From Azolla pinnata (taxonomy: Eukaryota > Streptophyta > Polypodiopsida > Salviniales > Salviniaceae): a stretch of DNA of 64,000 bases. The notes beneath the pieces are model-generated. The model made no database searches. It saw nothing but the letters and a program-made list of their open reading frames with translations, and was not told where the DNA came from. Made by a program: the position numbers and the translations under genes. Location: contig JBBBWG010031086.1 of NCBI GenBank assembly GCA_037176905.1, positions 1 to 64,000 on the forward strand, written 5' to 3'. This document shows positions 1-13,765 of this stretch, piece by piece (within the stretch, counting starts at the first letter, position 1; each line of letters opens with the position of its first letter).

Positions 1-85
1 TTGCTCGGTAATTTTTAGTTTTAGTAGGCGTTAAAATGTAATTTATAATTTTGTTAGGCGTTTTTTATGGTAATTTTCCCTTGAA
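1..85. repeat. MITE-A copy 1, right terminus (element runs off window)
   Basis: The sequence carries the right-end signature of the family: the words TTAGTAGGCGTTAAAATG, TTTATAATTTTGTTAGGCG and GGTAATTTTCCC in order. The same words end the copies at 10166, 12726 and 21826. The rest of this copy lies outside the window. Confidence 0.7.
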
Positions 86-171
86 GAAGTTGGGCTACTG
101 TGTTCAAGGCTTAGAGCTGGAAATCGTACTGTTGCTTGTGTTTAGTGTTTAGGGTTTAAGGAAACTGTGCA

Positions 172-335
172 AGCAAAAATTACCAAAAAACACCTGACAG
201 AATTATAAATGACATTTTAATGCCTACCGGAGCCAAAAAGTACAAATTAATACCTAGTTTTAAAAACTAACGCAAGAATGATTGATTTAAAAGCTAACGC
301 GCGATTGATTGATCACATCGAGTTGGTAAGTCAGG
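172..335. repeat. MITE-A copy 2, left terminus, truncated
   Basis: It begins ATTACCAAAAAACACCTGAC and continues ATTTTAATGCCTACC, the reverse complement of the right-end words at positions 1-85. Degenerate internal GATTGATTGATC words follow, and resemblance is lost near 335, where no right end is found. It is either truncated or half of a nested arrangement with copy 1. Confidence 0.6.
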
Positions 336-1794
336 TTACTTGTACACCTACGCCGAAAGTTAAACCAATGTGCCAGATCTCACTACAACACTCTTGAACT
401 ATCGAATTGTTTTCACTCCACGTATCTCCGCGAATTGTTAGGGATTGATCTCATGACCTTAACCTCTTCATTTGTACACCTCTGACATGGTGGACCGGTC
501 GATAACATCCTCAAAATTGTTTTGTCGTAATTTGACGACAGAACAGCCATGGCTAACATTGGCGGAGCAGAGTCATGCTTTCTTAGGCAAAATGGTAGTT
601 TTACAATATCGACACGTAAAGGGGCAATTTTGATCAACGAGTCAACTTCTAAGGGTATTCTGATACTTTTCTTCGATAGTCGCATCGTGCATCCACAACC
701 CCATAACAACTCTAATTTGGCTCCGCCATCTTTGCCGAGGCTTCCGCCAATGCACACTATGCTCAAGGCATAATTCACCTGAACCCTAAATACCAAATCC
801 TAATCAATCAAGCTATGCATTGTGGTTTATGCATAGAGCCAGATGGTCCTAGGTCTCATCCGCTATATATAACACTATTGGAGTGGTGTCAAGCTCTCAT
901 CCGAAACCTGAAATCCAAAACCCTAATCAATCAAGGCATGTGTTTTGGAGTGCCCTTCATCCCTAAACCCCAAACCATGTCCCCAATCAAAGACAATAAA
1001 CCATGATGTGTTCTCAGATTCTTGATGCAAATTCACCCACAGAAGCAACTTCTACATCCCTGACTGAATTGCCTTAAAAAGGAAAAAAAGCCCTCAAAGA
1101 ATTCTACATATATTACTCATAGAGGATGCATTCTTTGGACATAGCAAAAGGAAAGGGCTTTGTTCACCAGCTTTTCCACTTCACCATCAATGAAATGTCT
1201 TGTGATACTTTCTGTGAATCCGTCGTAGATACGATCATGAAGTATCATATGAATCTATTTCCAAAGTTTTGACAATTTTTTTACAAATGTGAGCAAATTC
1301 TCACCAACAATAAACAAAACTCCTCAACAACAAGCAGACTATAATGTGAACCGCTATTTTCAGCTTGTTTACTCCCTGATACACTCCCTCGGTCCCCATA
1401 TAAACTTATTAGTAAGCTTTCCCACAGTATGCAAAAAATACATTTTGGAAATGGTGCTCTTCTTAAGATGACCCATTTGCCAGAAATAACTCTAAATCCA
1501 CAAGATACCATACATGACAGCGTCATTGCTGTCTCCATTTCCAGCACCATATACATACACCGATACTAATGCAATAATTGGCATATACTGACATAATGCA
1601 ATCATATACTACTATATGATCATCCGTGTTGTTTAGTTCTCATACCTTGGCAAAAAAGGATGTGCCTTGAAGCTCGCTCGTATTCACATGATCGAGTTCT
1701 TATTTCTGCAGTGAGCCCTGGAGCGTTATCAGCCATCCAATTCCCCGTTCCTGGCGGAGGAAGCGAGAAAGAGAATGACAAGCAGAAATTACTG
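336..1794. other. Spacer downstream of the ASCC2-like gene
   Basis: No gene is recognised. The stretch 780-1000 holds two diverged copies of a CCCTAATCAATCAAG-containing segment about 120 bp apart. The part next to 1795 is probably the 3' untranslated region of the minus-strand ASCC2-like gene, but no clear polyadenylation signal fixes its end. Confidence 0.4.
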
Positions 1795-4700
1795 CTACAA
1801 CCCGCTGATGCTCGAGAAGTGCTTCTTCATTGCACGATCCTTCCGGTGGTGTGGATCGTAAGCCTTTCTCGGACCACCTCTTCCCCGGCCATGAGGTAAA
1901 TTATTGGTACCACCATCATGTGTGGGATTAGCATCAACTATTGGGGCATTTCTCCCACCTCCTCCAAGCGCCTCTTCGGCTGCAGCTCTCACAATAGCCT
2001 CTGCCTCTGCAGCATTTGCAACCGCCACCGATCCACTGACCTTGTAGCTATAGTTCTTCCCATCCTTCACAAAGAATTGACCCTTCGGCCTCTCTAACCT
2101 CCCCCTACCTCTACCTCTGCTTCCTCTTCCTCTTCCCATTTGCTCCTGCATTCCCTTCATTGACTCCGACATCCCACCACCACTACTCGCAATCGCAGGG
2201 CTGCTTTTCTCATGATGATGTCTACTACTACTACTACTACTACCACCACCATGATCATTCACCCAATTGTTCGCGCCCCTGCTCAGACCTTCCAGTGACG
2301 ATCTTAACTTCACTCTATCTGCAAGCACCTCCGTCTCCTCGATGCCATCCGCAATCTCCGCATTCAGATCATCGAATGAGTCATCATACTCATCCTCATA
2401 CTGTGCTGCATAGGAGACTGTGCGGATCAAATCTTCCTCATTGCGAGCATCAAGGAAATCCGCTACATCCTCATCTCCTTTTGACTTCCGTACAAAACGT
2501 CCTTCCATGTGTCTGGCATGCTCATCAGGATGTGCTATGGAAGAAGAAGAAGAAGAAGAAGAAGAAGATGATGATGATGGAGATGAACCAATTCCATTGC
2601 CATGAACAGTTGAGATACTGGCTGATGTTGATGAGCTTTGCCTCTGCTTTAAACTATTTGCATCAGGTAACCAACCTCTGGAACTCGAACCCCTCACTGA
2701 CCCATGTCCAAGAGTGCCATCATTGATCCTTCCTTTTCCTTTGTCTTTTGCTAACATGCTGGGAGGTTTGTCGTGAAGCCCAACATTAGAATTCAAACCA
2801 CCCTTTGAACTTAGGAGAATTGTTTCATCCATCTTTCCTTTCCCTTTATCTTTCGATGACAAACTTGGTGCTACAATCTCAGGCTTCTTTTCCAAGGCGA
2901 TATTGAGAGATTGAAGACTAGGATGAAGTGTACCTTCTAAAATCCTCTGGATAACTTCTTCCGGATTATCATTGTATGCTTCAAGGCATGCAGCAAGAAA
3001 TCCACGACCATACTCAGGAAGGATGTCTTTGATATGGGTTATCTTAGATTCATACAAAATGTCATCTTCAGGAATTTGTGGGGTTTTCAAAACAGGCACA
3101 GAAGCATTAGGTACATGCGATCTCATGGCAGCAAATGTGTGCCCGACTATTCCTTCAACATAATCATACTGAGCACTATCTAATGCAATCAAGCCTGCAA
3201 ACCACAGAATAAAACAGGTAAAGCTGAGCTTTCATTTTTAAGAATCAAAGAGCATGGGGTCTCTTATCAATTAGAAAGTAAGCAACTATTAATAATCCCA
3301 ACGAGAGTGATGTCAGAGAACAAACAGAATAAAGTATCCAGAGGAATTTTTCAGACAGAAGCAGAAGCAGAAATGATCACCTCTCTTGCACAGGTCCTTC
3401 ACTTTGTCCAAGAGTTTATGCTTCTTTTCAATATTTCTAAGAAGGGACCCATGGTTCAAAAGCTCTTCCATCAACGAGAAATCAGAGGGTCCTTCAATCA
3501 TCGAAAACAAAGCTTGAAGAAATTCTTCCCCTCTTGCCAACGGGTTAAACATTTCTGTCTGCGAGACTCCCATACCGTTGCCATTTAATGCATTAAAATC
3601 GCTGAGATAAGAGAGGCACAATAACTTCCAAGCAACCTCTATGGTTTTAAACCTGAAAATTCTTAAAAATTTGATCTGACGTTCTGCAATGATTCCTCCC
3701 AAGTGAGAAAATGTTTTTTGCACAGTTGGCAATAACGAATCATGCATCGTAGAAAGTATCCGGAAAATTTGATATTTTTCTTCGCTAAAAAAGCGAAAAG
3801 CAACAACAGCTATAAGCAATGAAAGAAATGAGCACAAAACATGAATGAAAAAAAATTTGGTACCTCTGATGGACCAATATATTTGCACCTTCTGGGTGTA
3901 CATGCAGAAATGCATGTATGGAAATCAGTACATCGGTCACATTGTTCAGCATCTGATATCAATCATCCATTACAACCTTCCCACATCAGTTAAAAACATA
4001 AAATCTCCATTCACTCACTTTCTTTTTTTCATCTATTGAGCCTAACTTCAATGCTAGGATATATGACTATCAATATAATGCTCTTGGTTATAATCCTTAT
4101 TTTCACACATCTTTTCTATCATTTCTCCTTGGTTACAAGTCAAATCATCGTATCCAACTTACAACCTCATGTTTTTCAGAAAGTGGAAACAATCATCTCA
4201 TCTATTTCCCGATTGGCTCTCTCTCTCACTCAATATATATATATATATATTAGACACTATAAATATGATATTTTATCTTATATAAACATTAGATGATTGT
4301 CTTTGTAATCGACATTGTACTTTCATAGATAAATGGATACACAAACATTATTGTATGCTTTGTCTCATGGGTCATATGGGCCTTAGCAAACGTTAGTATA
4401 TCTTTTTTTCTCTCTGATGTTTGCTTTCCTCTCTCTCTCCCTCTCTCACATTGGCATAGACCAGCTAAAACAACCTCAGAACTTGCCACAAGACCAATAT
4501 CATAAGATTGGCCAAGTGAAGGCCACTTGAAATTTTCCTTGAAATTTTTTATCTAACTTATCACATCATGGCCAATTCGTTGGATAACTGAAAAAGACAG
4601 CCAGATGTTGAAATACGATCCAAAGTCTCAATTCAAAACTCAGGCTTTCGACCTATCAAGCTGTTTCAATACATTGGGCATCAGTTCAGCTTCAGCTGTT

Positions 4701-7700
4701 TAACTCAGAGATAATTCTAATTTTTGTCAGTTTCTACATCAAAATAAAAAATAGCCCCCTGCAATATTAACGCATAGCATGTAGCTTCTTTATATCATGG
4801 TGACATTTTCATTGTGAGGTACAATTTGAACTTTCTCATCTCAAGTAAGATTTCTGGAGACTCGGGAGCTATTCTCACTGTTTGTTTATGGCTATGTATG
4901 AGAAAAACCAAGGGGAATGTAACATGTGGAATCTGATATATTTGCCACAAGAACATCAACCAACTATAAATAATCCTCACTGAAACAAGTCACTTCTGCA
5001 CTACAAAAGAAAACTTTTAATAAACTCGCGGAATGTCTTTACAGGATATAAAAAAATACCTCAATCAGTTCATCTTGAACCCTGGATATTCGTTCATGCC
5101 CCTGATATACAAATAGAACAATACAATATATCATGTTTGCCATTTACATTACCACCAAAAATCATCAGACTTCGAAAATGAATTACTCAATTGCTTCTAA
5201 ACAGGTAATATGTTTTGCTTCAAAATATTAAGATTTTAGAATGTGAATCTAGCGGAAATTCATGAGTGAAATACATTTAATACATTAATGAGAGCAGCGT
5301 TCATCTTCACCACCTACGCTAAGAGCGGTCCTAATTCATTGAATATGTGTGATTTTGATTAGATAGCTTCAATCACTACTGAGATTATATCAAGGACATC
5401 AATTATCAACATTGAAAGCCGATCCAATTTGGTTCTTTGTTTCTCATTATGTGAGTGCTTATCAACGGTGAAAGCATATCGAATTGTCTCCAATTACATG
5501 CCATTTGAAGGTTTCTTTCCAAAGCTTCTAGAAAAGAAGCCCATTGCAAAAAGAAAGATACTTCAAATTTTAAAGAAAATAAATAGCCTCAATCACTATT
5601 AAGGCTGTTCTCATCAGCTAGGATTATATTACATGGCCCTCATACTTTGATCCTAATCATGTTCCTAAACCATTAATACTAAAAGCCTATCCAGATGTTG
5701 CCAAGTATGTGCACTTCCTATCAGATGACTCTACTCTAATAATAAACATGGCACCTTAATAGGAAGCTTGATCTGGTGTCAAACCTACTAGATTCAGTTA
5801 TCATTGAAGGCCATTACTTGGATGGTAAAACCTTATATTCCTCCAATTTCACGAATGAATGGCAGAAGCCTTAATTCTAGACTCATATTTTCCCACCCTC
5901 AGGCTGAAGAATACGGGATGCTCCAAGCACCAATCATTAATTGTATCATGATTCCCAGCAGCTTTATATAGCTTCATGAATGCACTGCATGTCCATTAAG
6001 ATTAGTTTAGGAGGCTCCTGTATTCATTTTTAGAGATTCATATAGTTCTTTCTACAGAACGCCATACAACTTTGACTCTGCTTTTCCCTCTTTTTAGGTT
6101 GTGTTCTGTTCCCTCTTTCAAAGCATTTCCTATATTAGATCACATCTAATTGATTACTTGTCTTTATAGATGGTCTTTCTCCTTATTCCTTTCTCACAGT
6201 ATGTTAGATCACATCTAATGGATTACTTGTCTTTATAGATGGTCTTTCTCCTTATTCCTTTCTCACAGTACATGCAACATTTACACCTCTTGTTTCAAAA
6301 ACAAGCAGAATGAAGAACATGATTGTTCTTCTGATTATTCCACTCACTGATCATAGAATTAGCAGACAATGTATGCTATCAACTACAAAATCAAAGGAAG
6401 GCAAGATCACTGTCTACCATGATCTTCATGATGTTATCAACAGCAAGGAATGCAACCAAAAAGGAAATAGAGCAATCTATTGCAGTTTGGAACTGCAATG
6501 GAGCACTCTGGACAAGCTTTGGAAGAATGGAAGGAAGAAACACGCTCCTCATTATGAAGATACACGAAAGCCCCAAGGAAGTTCTATCCCATATAGAGGC
6601 TTTCATGGGAGTCCACATACAGACCAACCACTAGAAATCGAACACCACAAAGATTCAGCAACATCACATTGCTTTTCCACGCTTTTACATCCAGGAACTA
6701 GAGAATGATGATGAGGCCAAATACATGTGAATCAGGTTGAACTCTCAATGATATAAATCCTACTCACTGCATTATGTTACTTCCCTCCAACAGGGTCAAG
6801 AAATGTAGAAGCCAGACACCAATCAAGGGGTTGAGAGACAATTAAAATTGAATCATCCATCTGCATTCAAGCCTACGCTAAATATTCCTGCCAGCAACTT
6901 CAACACAAGAATTCACAATAGGTAGTGTAATAAAGGCTTGGAAGACCCAAAGGTCACGGACTCTACATCTTCAGATGTGTGCAGCTCATAGAAGATCGTC
7001 CTATTTATCACGAGACTAACAGAATGACAAACATCCACAAGAGCTACAATCTGGAAATTGCATACTTACCATGGATTGAATTCATGGCTAGACTTTAGTG
7101 TACTATTCAGTGGTACCAGTGTGAGCTCGACACTTGTGTTAAAGAGATCATCCATGTCTCATTACATTGATATTTCTTGTGGGTTACTTACTCTATTGCA
7201 ATATTTTTATCAACTATGTACCATGCACCCAAATTTTAAAAATAGAAATTGCGTTGGCTGCTTTAGATAATAAGGGGTCATGTTTGTTTCTAAAAAGAAA
7301 ACATGCTTGACAAATAAGAAATGGCGTCTAAAATTCTTGTATAATCATAAATTCAAAGCACTGCTAAATCAAAAAGCTCCACGAAATTCTTGATAGATAG
7401 AAGTTCAAATCGTCATTTTTTTATGTTACTCCTATCACATCATTACAGTATCTCCATGCCGAAAAATACACACATGATTAAGACCACTTCAACTTATTGG
7501 ATAAGTTAAACCACAAAATAGCATTAACGATACCATACAAATGCCCTGATCAAACATTAAAACAGAACGGTAACCAAAACATAGTTGGTGAAATAAAATT
7601 TACCATTAGAGTAGAAAAACATAGTTGGTGAATGGTATGAATAGTCTTGGAATGCAAAGCTACAAGACTGGCCAGATCACTGTGCAGTTGTCTGATGGAG

Positions 7701-9976
7701 GTGAATGCATTATTTAGCTGCCAAATTTTTTCCAGCAAATGATTAATAAAGCGTTAACAACCAACTAGACCATGATTTAATGTCCATATTTACCAGCCGT
7801 TCAGATAAAACTAGATTTTCGTATCCGTATACAACACATATATCCAGCAGCTTTGATATATCAAAATACTTCTTCTCATACATAATATCGGCTGATACAA
7901 ACAAAGAAATAGAACAATCAGTACATAGTTTAGAATCTTTTAATATTTATCAGTATTAAACAGCCTTGTCAGAATTCCATTAACCTTATGCAAATGCATC
8001 AAAATGTAAAAATTGAAGATCCCGTTTGAAAAGTATCTTTCTACCTTTTCAGAGGGAGACCGTTCATCTTACGTGAAGGAATCAAAACATAAATTAAAAA
8101 TTCAGATTCAAAGGTAGATGGAAGAAGCTCACCAGGTTGCTTTTTTGTGGAGCTGTCAGCAGTATTTCCATGTTCAAAAGTCAAAGACCTATCAACAGTA
8201 CGCATCCACCATGTCAATTACCTGATGAGGCACCAGCAACACATGTCTCCAATTCATTGAATTAGACCTTGCTGATGAGAAATTATCCAAATGGTTTACA
8301 TGCGATAGAAGACCATAAAGACACGCCGATACAACTCCTCATCTCCAGTAAATACTTTGGTGAATAGCATCCCATTTTCATCTTGGAAACCAGCTGGTGG
8401 CCTATTCTTTCGCAAGTAGGTATGCAGGTAGGATTCCAGAAACTCATCAAGGATGACTGCAGAAATATCAAAATAAATCATGAAATTTCAAAACATCATG
8501 AATTAACATAATCACTCTGTTTACGTGATCTCACCCACATATAAACCTACTTCAACCTTTTTTTTCTCGTTCATGTGTTGTTAAGATTCGATTCCTTACA
8601 AAGTAGTAAATTGAGTTGATCAATTTAATGTTGAACTCACAGCATAATCAAGCAGTTCAAAAATAAAAATAAAATTTGAATGAAGAACCAAGCATGTTCA
8701 CCATTTCATTGGAACGATCATCAATGAGTTCTGTTCTGTATTCAAAATGACTGCTCCAATTTTATCAACAAATACTTCTACCCTTGTTAGGGGATATCCA
8801 AAGCTGGTACAAATCTTACAGAAAGTCTTGAACATCGATTTAGTGCTCATAAGATAGAAGAGCTCAGGTGCTAACAGCCATGTTCATCAGGAACTCGCAA
8901 CAATATTCTTGTTTATGATAAGCCACCATCAATATCCTTTGACACCAACGTGTTTAGCTTTCTCAGGGACCCATTGTTTTTCTACATCTTGAAATGGCAT
9001 TTCGCTCCACCTTGGATATGATCAAATAAACATAAGATTGCCAGCCTCATCAACCCATAGCTATTTCGTTTTATTTCTAGGTTGTAAGTTTCCATCTCCA
9101 CGTACAGGTCTTCCTTGTGTTTCCACATTACATGATCATACATTGAACTTTCGCGTTTCTACATTCTATGGTCATACATTGAACAAACCACATTCCTTAA
9201 GAAGAAGAGGAATAAGCAAGCCATCAAATTTTTCTGAAGGTAGAAAAATCCAGTGCATGTACATACCTACCATCATGTTTACATTTACGGGAAAGTCTGG
9301 TACCTACTTATGGGAAAGTCTGGTACCTACTTATATATTAATGCCAGCTTCTTTGGTCTTCAAGATGAGGCAACATTCCCAAAAGTAATCTCCCATTCAA
9401 AGAATTTGATGTGTCTTTCTTTCCTTTTTGTTTTCTCAGGCAGGGACACATTTAACACAAGCGTGCTTGTGAGCATACGTGAACATGGATGTGGCTGTGG
9501 ATGTATCCACTCTACGTATGTGTATCTATGGGAATGTGGAAGTGCAAGTGGCCGTGGATGTGGACAAGGATATGCATCTCCTTATAGGTGAACAAATAGG
9601 TGCATGTGTACGTGCATTTGTGTGCGCTCGTCTGATGCGTGCGTATACGTGTAGGTCGCATAGATGCACAGATAATGCGTGTGCACATGTTGCGCACGGG
9701 TACATGTACAAGTACGTGGACGTATGCGCATGCGTATATGCATATACGAGTACATGGAAAACAAGTATTCGCACAGGAAAGCGCACCTGCTTGGTAGAAC
9801 TCGTCGGATCCCATCTTCAATAATCTGCTAAGCCTCGAATTCAGAGAATCGTCGGATGATGCCGATGCTGTATAGGACGTTCCCGGGACGGAGCCAGAGC
9901 TAGGGCCCGGCATTGTTGGTGGTGAATGGGGAGCCCTGTGACGGAAGGAGGCTCTCGTCTTCACTGCGGCATCCAT
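1795..9976 (-). CDS. ASCC2: ASCC2-like CUE-domain protein (activating signal cointegrator 1 complex subunit 2), 9 exons, 849 aa
   Basis: Exons in transcript order: 9976-9787, 8456-8300, 8188-8133, 7891-7794, 7717-7604, 5101-5060, 3952-3864, 3784-3381, 3194-1795. All introns are GT-AG and the exons total 2550 nt, exactly 850 codons with the TAG stop. The start is the ATG at 9976. Residues about 50-380 form the helical ASCC2 core, including FLESYLHTYLRKN and KLLDICVVYGYEN. Residues about 435-480 are a CUE domain (KDILPEYGRGFLAACLEAYN, then NPEEVIQRILEGTLH). An acidic YEDEYDDSFDDL stretch near 647 matches YEDEYDD in animal ASCC2. The tail is RG-rich and basic, ending near HHRKDRAMKKH. In animals ASCC2 binds K63-linked ubiquitin through CUE and works with the ASCC3 helicase in alkylation repair and collided-ribosome disassembly; the plant role is inferred from homology. 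Poly-Ser and Ser/Gly tracts are lineage-specific filler. The 2.5-kb intron 5 holds a 69-bp tandem duplication. Confidence 0.9.
6135..6270. repeat. 69-bp tandem duplication inside ASCC2-like intron 5
   Basis: TTAGATCACATCTAAT begins at 6135 and again at 6204, and both copies run through TCTTTCTCCTTATTCC to CTCACAGTA with almost no differences. The near identity suggests a recent local duplication. It lies in an intron and leaves the exons untouched. Confidence 0.85.
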
Positions 9977-10165
9977 CGCCTCGCAGGGATGGATCAGAGA
10001 GGGAAACGCGGAAACGGAAACGGAGCTCGCTCGCTGGCGTGGATCGACCTCGCCGACGACCTGCAGACGATCTACGACTTCTTCTGTTCCACTTCTTCTG
10101 TTCTACTTCTTCTGTTCTTGCTTCGTAAAAAACACCGACGCACTGTTTTTCTTTCTGAAGGCAGA
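9977..10165 (-). promoter_or_regulatory. Short upstream region of the ASCC2-like gene
   Basis: Only about 190 bp separate the ASCC2-like start codon from a MITE-A insertion, so the leader and core promoter must lie here or inside the element. The region is GC-richer than the spacer. No TATA box is evident on the minus strand. Confidence 0.3.
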
Positions 10166-10582
10166 TAAAATAAAACGCCTGACAAAATTATAGATCAGAA
10201 ATCACAAATTAACTGTCTTCCACCGGAAGTTAACACCCAATTAATTCCGTCTGTTATGCCGTCGATTGATTTCATTTCGAATCGCTTCCCACTGATTGAT
10301 CTCGATCGATTCCCTTGACTGTATTCGATTCACTGAAGTTCGTAATTTTAGACTCTGATTGATTGATTAACGGGTTGATTTGGTGTTAATCAGTATATTT
10401 GACGTTGACCGATTAATTAATTCGATGTTAATTTGTGCTCACAATTCATTGGTTTGGTGTTAATCAATTAAATTGATGGCTCATTTTTAAAACTAGGCGT
10501 TAATTTGTAATTCCTGGTTTTAGTAGGCGTTGAAATGTAATTTCTAATTTTGTTAGGCGTTTTTCTGGTAGTTTTCCCTTTG
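10166..10582. repeat. MITE-A copy 3, complete, ~415 bp
   Basis: The left end (AAACGCCTGACAAAATTATA) and right end (TTTGTTAGGCGTTTTTCTGG) are inverted copies of each other and pair over roughly 60-80 bp. The interior is rich in GATTGATT, TTAATTAATTCG and TTGGTGTTAATCA words and has no open frame. It is a non-autonomous TIR element by structure. Confidence 0.8.
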
Positions 10583-12725
10583 TTAAAACCACCAATTCTA
10601 CCCTTCACTAAACTCTAATGGTGTTTACCTTATCCGTAATCCCCGAAGCTATTCAGAAGTGTATAAATGAAGTGCAGGCGCCTTTCTCTGATTGGATACG
10701 GTAAGTTATAACTTCAAATTATTTATCAAAGTTCTTAGAGAGCTTGTGGAAAAGGAAACCAACGGCAGGGATTATTATGTTTTCAACAATTATTCATTTG
10801 TCATGCAGTGTCTAATTGGTTTATAACACGAGAGCCCATGGCATATTCAATAGCCTGCCCGATGTATACTTGTGACGAGGAAACACAAAAAAAAGTATTG
10901 TTGATGGGATTGTTATGTTGCACGACATGTTTGCAACTTGGTTATGTATTATGGCTTGTTCTCGTTGGAGAAAGCAGAATGGACATCGAAATTTAAGATA
11001 GTTATTATATACGAGACTTCAATTGCATCTTACCTAATCTACGTTTATTCTAGCCAAATTTGTCATGAACCAAAGAATCAAGATACGTATAAGATATAAG
11101 ATCATATCAAATGAGAGTTTTGTTTTTTTTTTTCCTGTAACACTATGTGGTATATATATACTTGGAAGGCTCGGCGTATAAAGTGTTTTCAAGGGATCAT
11201 AGTGATGCTAATAGAAAAAATTGTAACCACAATTTAGGAGGAGCTTGTTTTCATGTTAAGAGAACAATATAATATAATATAATGGTTGGTTTCTCTAATG
11301 TCATGGTTAAGAAAATGTTGATGCAATACAAGGACATGTTGACAGTATCATACGACAAACCAAGATGGTGTCATTTTGGTTATATCCGCCAGCAAGACTG
11401 TAGTTACTTAGTCATTCTCTTTGTATTAACGAAAGGATTTAATTTTGCGAAAAAAAAATGTTTTTTATCAAAAACTAGAATTTTATTCTTACAGGTGGAG
11501 ATACATAATACGGAGATATAAACCCTCGTTGGTTATTTTCACTTCTGATTACGTAATCAAATGATGGATAGATCATTATGTATTACTTGTATATATGTAA
11601 TATATCACATTTGTGACCAAATTCTAAACCAACGTCATGAGCTTTATTTTGGAAAAAAAAAACTGTGGATATCTGCCAATCCAATGTTTTTCTTGCTTCC
11701 TACAAATATGTACATGAATCTTCTGCAGTGCATTTTCCTATCCTCACAAATAATACCCCTAAGATTTGTTTTATCTGGTCTACCCCTCCATTTATTGCGC
11801 AAAAACAAGAAGATTAATGTCGATTATAACTAGAGCATGAAGTTTATCTTACCCCTGGTTTTCGGAGTTGTTGTCTTTACTTTGGCACTGCAAAGCTGTT
11901 GCTTTTCGTACAAATATACATGACTTGTTTGTGCTATGTTTTCTTGACAATACCCTCAATGCCTTCTATCGATCACTTGATCAAGGAAAGAGAAAGGAAA
12001 GATCATCCAATTGTTTTCCATTATCATCTTTTTGCCAGAGATTGGTTATGATCTTCTTGCGATTCTTTCCTCCGAGGTCTATATTTTTAGGTAATTCAAT
12101 CAATACCCCTAATGGTTTTGGAGACGTATTGATTTGTAAGTACTTATATAACTCACTTAATTTTCATAACTAGAATTAGCGAGCACCAAATTCAGAGGTT
12201 TGAATGGCTGGACACGTCCAGTCGATTCACTCAAAAGCCCGCAACGAGGGCAGGAGTAAAACCACAGTCAATCTCCAGACTCCGTTTTTTTTTTCGAGCT
12301 GATCAAACTATACCAGTTTTTTCTCAGACGTCTATTTCTTTTTTCTTTAAAAAGGATCCATTTCGCGAAGATCTAGCCCAGATAAGAGAGCCCGATCTTT
12401 TTCATCGATTCGGACGATGCAAATATTTCGGGAATGTTGGGGAAGGGGGGAAAACAAAATTAGTAAAAAGTCTCTTTGCTTTTTAACAGCTCGCTCGATG
12501 GGCCTGTCTGTTGTTGTATAATCACACTGCGGCTGCGAACCCCAAGGGACTTGATGCGGGAGTGATGATGAATGGGCGAATGCCGAAATGATAAAAACTA
12601 GGCCAATAATATCCGCTCATTCTTCGCATTAGTAACAAAAGGAAACGCGACTAATGATGCGATCTACAAAGAGATCTGGCCCATTCTGAACAAGTAAGGC
12701 CACACAATTAGTGGTCAAAACATAC
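10583..12725. other. AT-rich spacer, no gene recognised
   Basis: Open frames of 60-100 codons occur (for example 11868-12173), but none shows a known domain, biased codon use or a splice-supported extension. A GC-richer 500-bp stretch (12180-12680) resembles nothing I recognise. Confidence 0.4.
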
Positions 12726-13231
12726 ATAGGAGAATTACCAAGAAACGCCTAACAAATTATAAATTGCATTTAAACGCCTGCTAAAATCAGAAGCTACAAA
12801 TCAACACCACCTACTCTCATCTTCCACTAGAAATTAACACCCGATTAATTCTGTTAGCATAAGCGTTAACCGATTTTCTTCCTAGTCGTTTCCCACTAGT
12901 CGATCTTAATTGATTCCCTTACTACATTCGATTAAACAAAAGTTAGCGTATTTTTAGAATCTGATAAATGGATTAGCACATTAATTTGGCGTTAATCAGT
13001 CAATTTATTCCGATGTTAATTAGGCTCACAATTAATTGATTTGATACATAATTATCTTTAGACTTTATTTGGTTCTCTCGTGTATTCTCTCTAACTAATA
13101 AAAGGGTTTTTCATTTGGAAAAAATTGGGTGTTAATATTTACAATTAGGTGCTAGTTTGCAAGTCTTTGTTTTAGCAGGCATTAAAATGTAATTTATAAT
13201 TTTGTTAGGTGTTTTTTGGTAGTTTTCCTAT
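12726..13231. repeat. MITE-A copy 4, complete, ~505 bp
   Basis: The left end reads TAGGAGAATTACCAAGAAAC. The right end reads GTGTTTTTTGGTAGTTTTCC followed by TA, so the two ends are inverted and begin TAGGA. It is longer than copy 3 because of an extra interior segment (about 13040-13130) absent from the other copies. Confidence 0.8.
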
Positions 13232-13549
13232 ATATATATATATAAACACAGACGTATGACAATTAAATCTCTTTATCAGCTATCAACAAAATGATTGGAT
13301 TTTACTTTACATATATCGATCTATAGACCGTATAGATATGTAATCGTCTCTCCACCGCCGGATCATCAGGTGACAATTCAGAGAGGCGTTTCGGATGAGG
13401 TTGCAGTTACATTAGCGGAGCCCAATCGGGCGCGATGCGATTGGTGCGGGAGCATGCGAGTGTGCGAACACGATCGCAGTACGTACATCGCGGAGCAGCG
13501 AACGTACGGACGATGCTTTCTGCAGAAGCTTTCTGCAGAAGGAGATATA

Positions 13550-13551
<2 letters not shown>

Positions 13552-13580
<29 letters not shown>
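13552..13580. repeat. (GA)n microsatellite
   Basis: Uninterrupted GA dinucleotides. Just upstream, at 13516-13541, is a 13-bp tandem duplication of GCTTTCTGCAGAA. Confidence 0.9.
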
Positions 13581-13586
<6 letters not shown>

Positions 13587-13665
13587 AAGAGATCGGGGGT
13601 GGCGATTTTGATTCCAGGGCAGCCCTAGAATTCAGAGAAAGGGTTAATCGACAAAAGCTGATAAT

Positions 13666-13765
13666 NNNNNNNNNNNNNNNNNNNNNNNNNNNNNNNNNNN
13701 NNNNNNNNNNNNNNNNNNNNNNNNNNNNNNNNNNNNNNNNNNNNNNNNNNNNNNNNNNNNNNNNN
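13666..13765. other. Assembly gap, exactly 100 N, flanked by a duplicated 77-bp contig end
   Basis: The 77 bp before the gap (13589-13665) and the 77 bp after it (13766-13842) are identical. Both start GAGATCGGGGGTGGCG and end AAAAGCTGATAAT. This is the pattern of two overlapping contig ends that were joined by a fixed-length placeholder instead of being merged. Confidence 0.9.
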
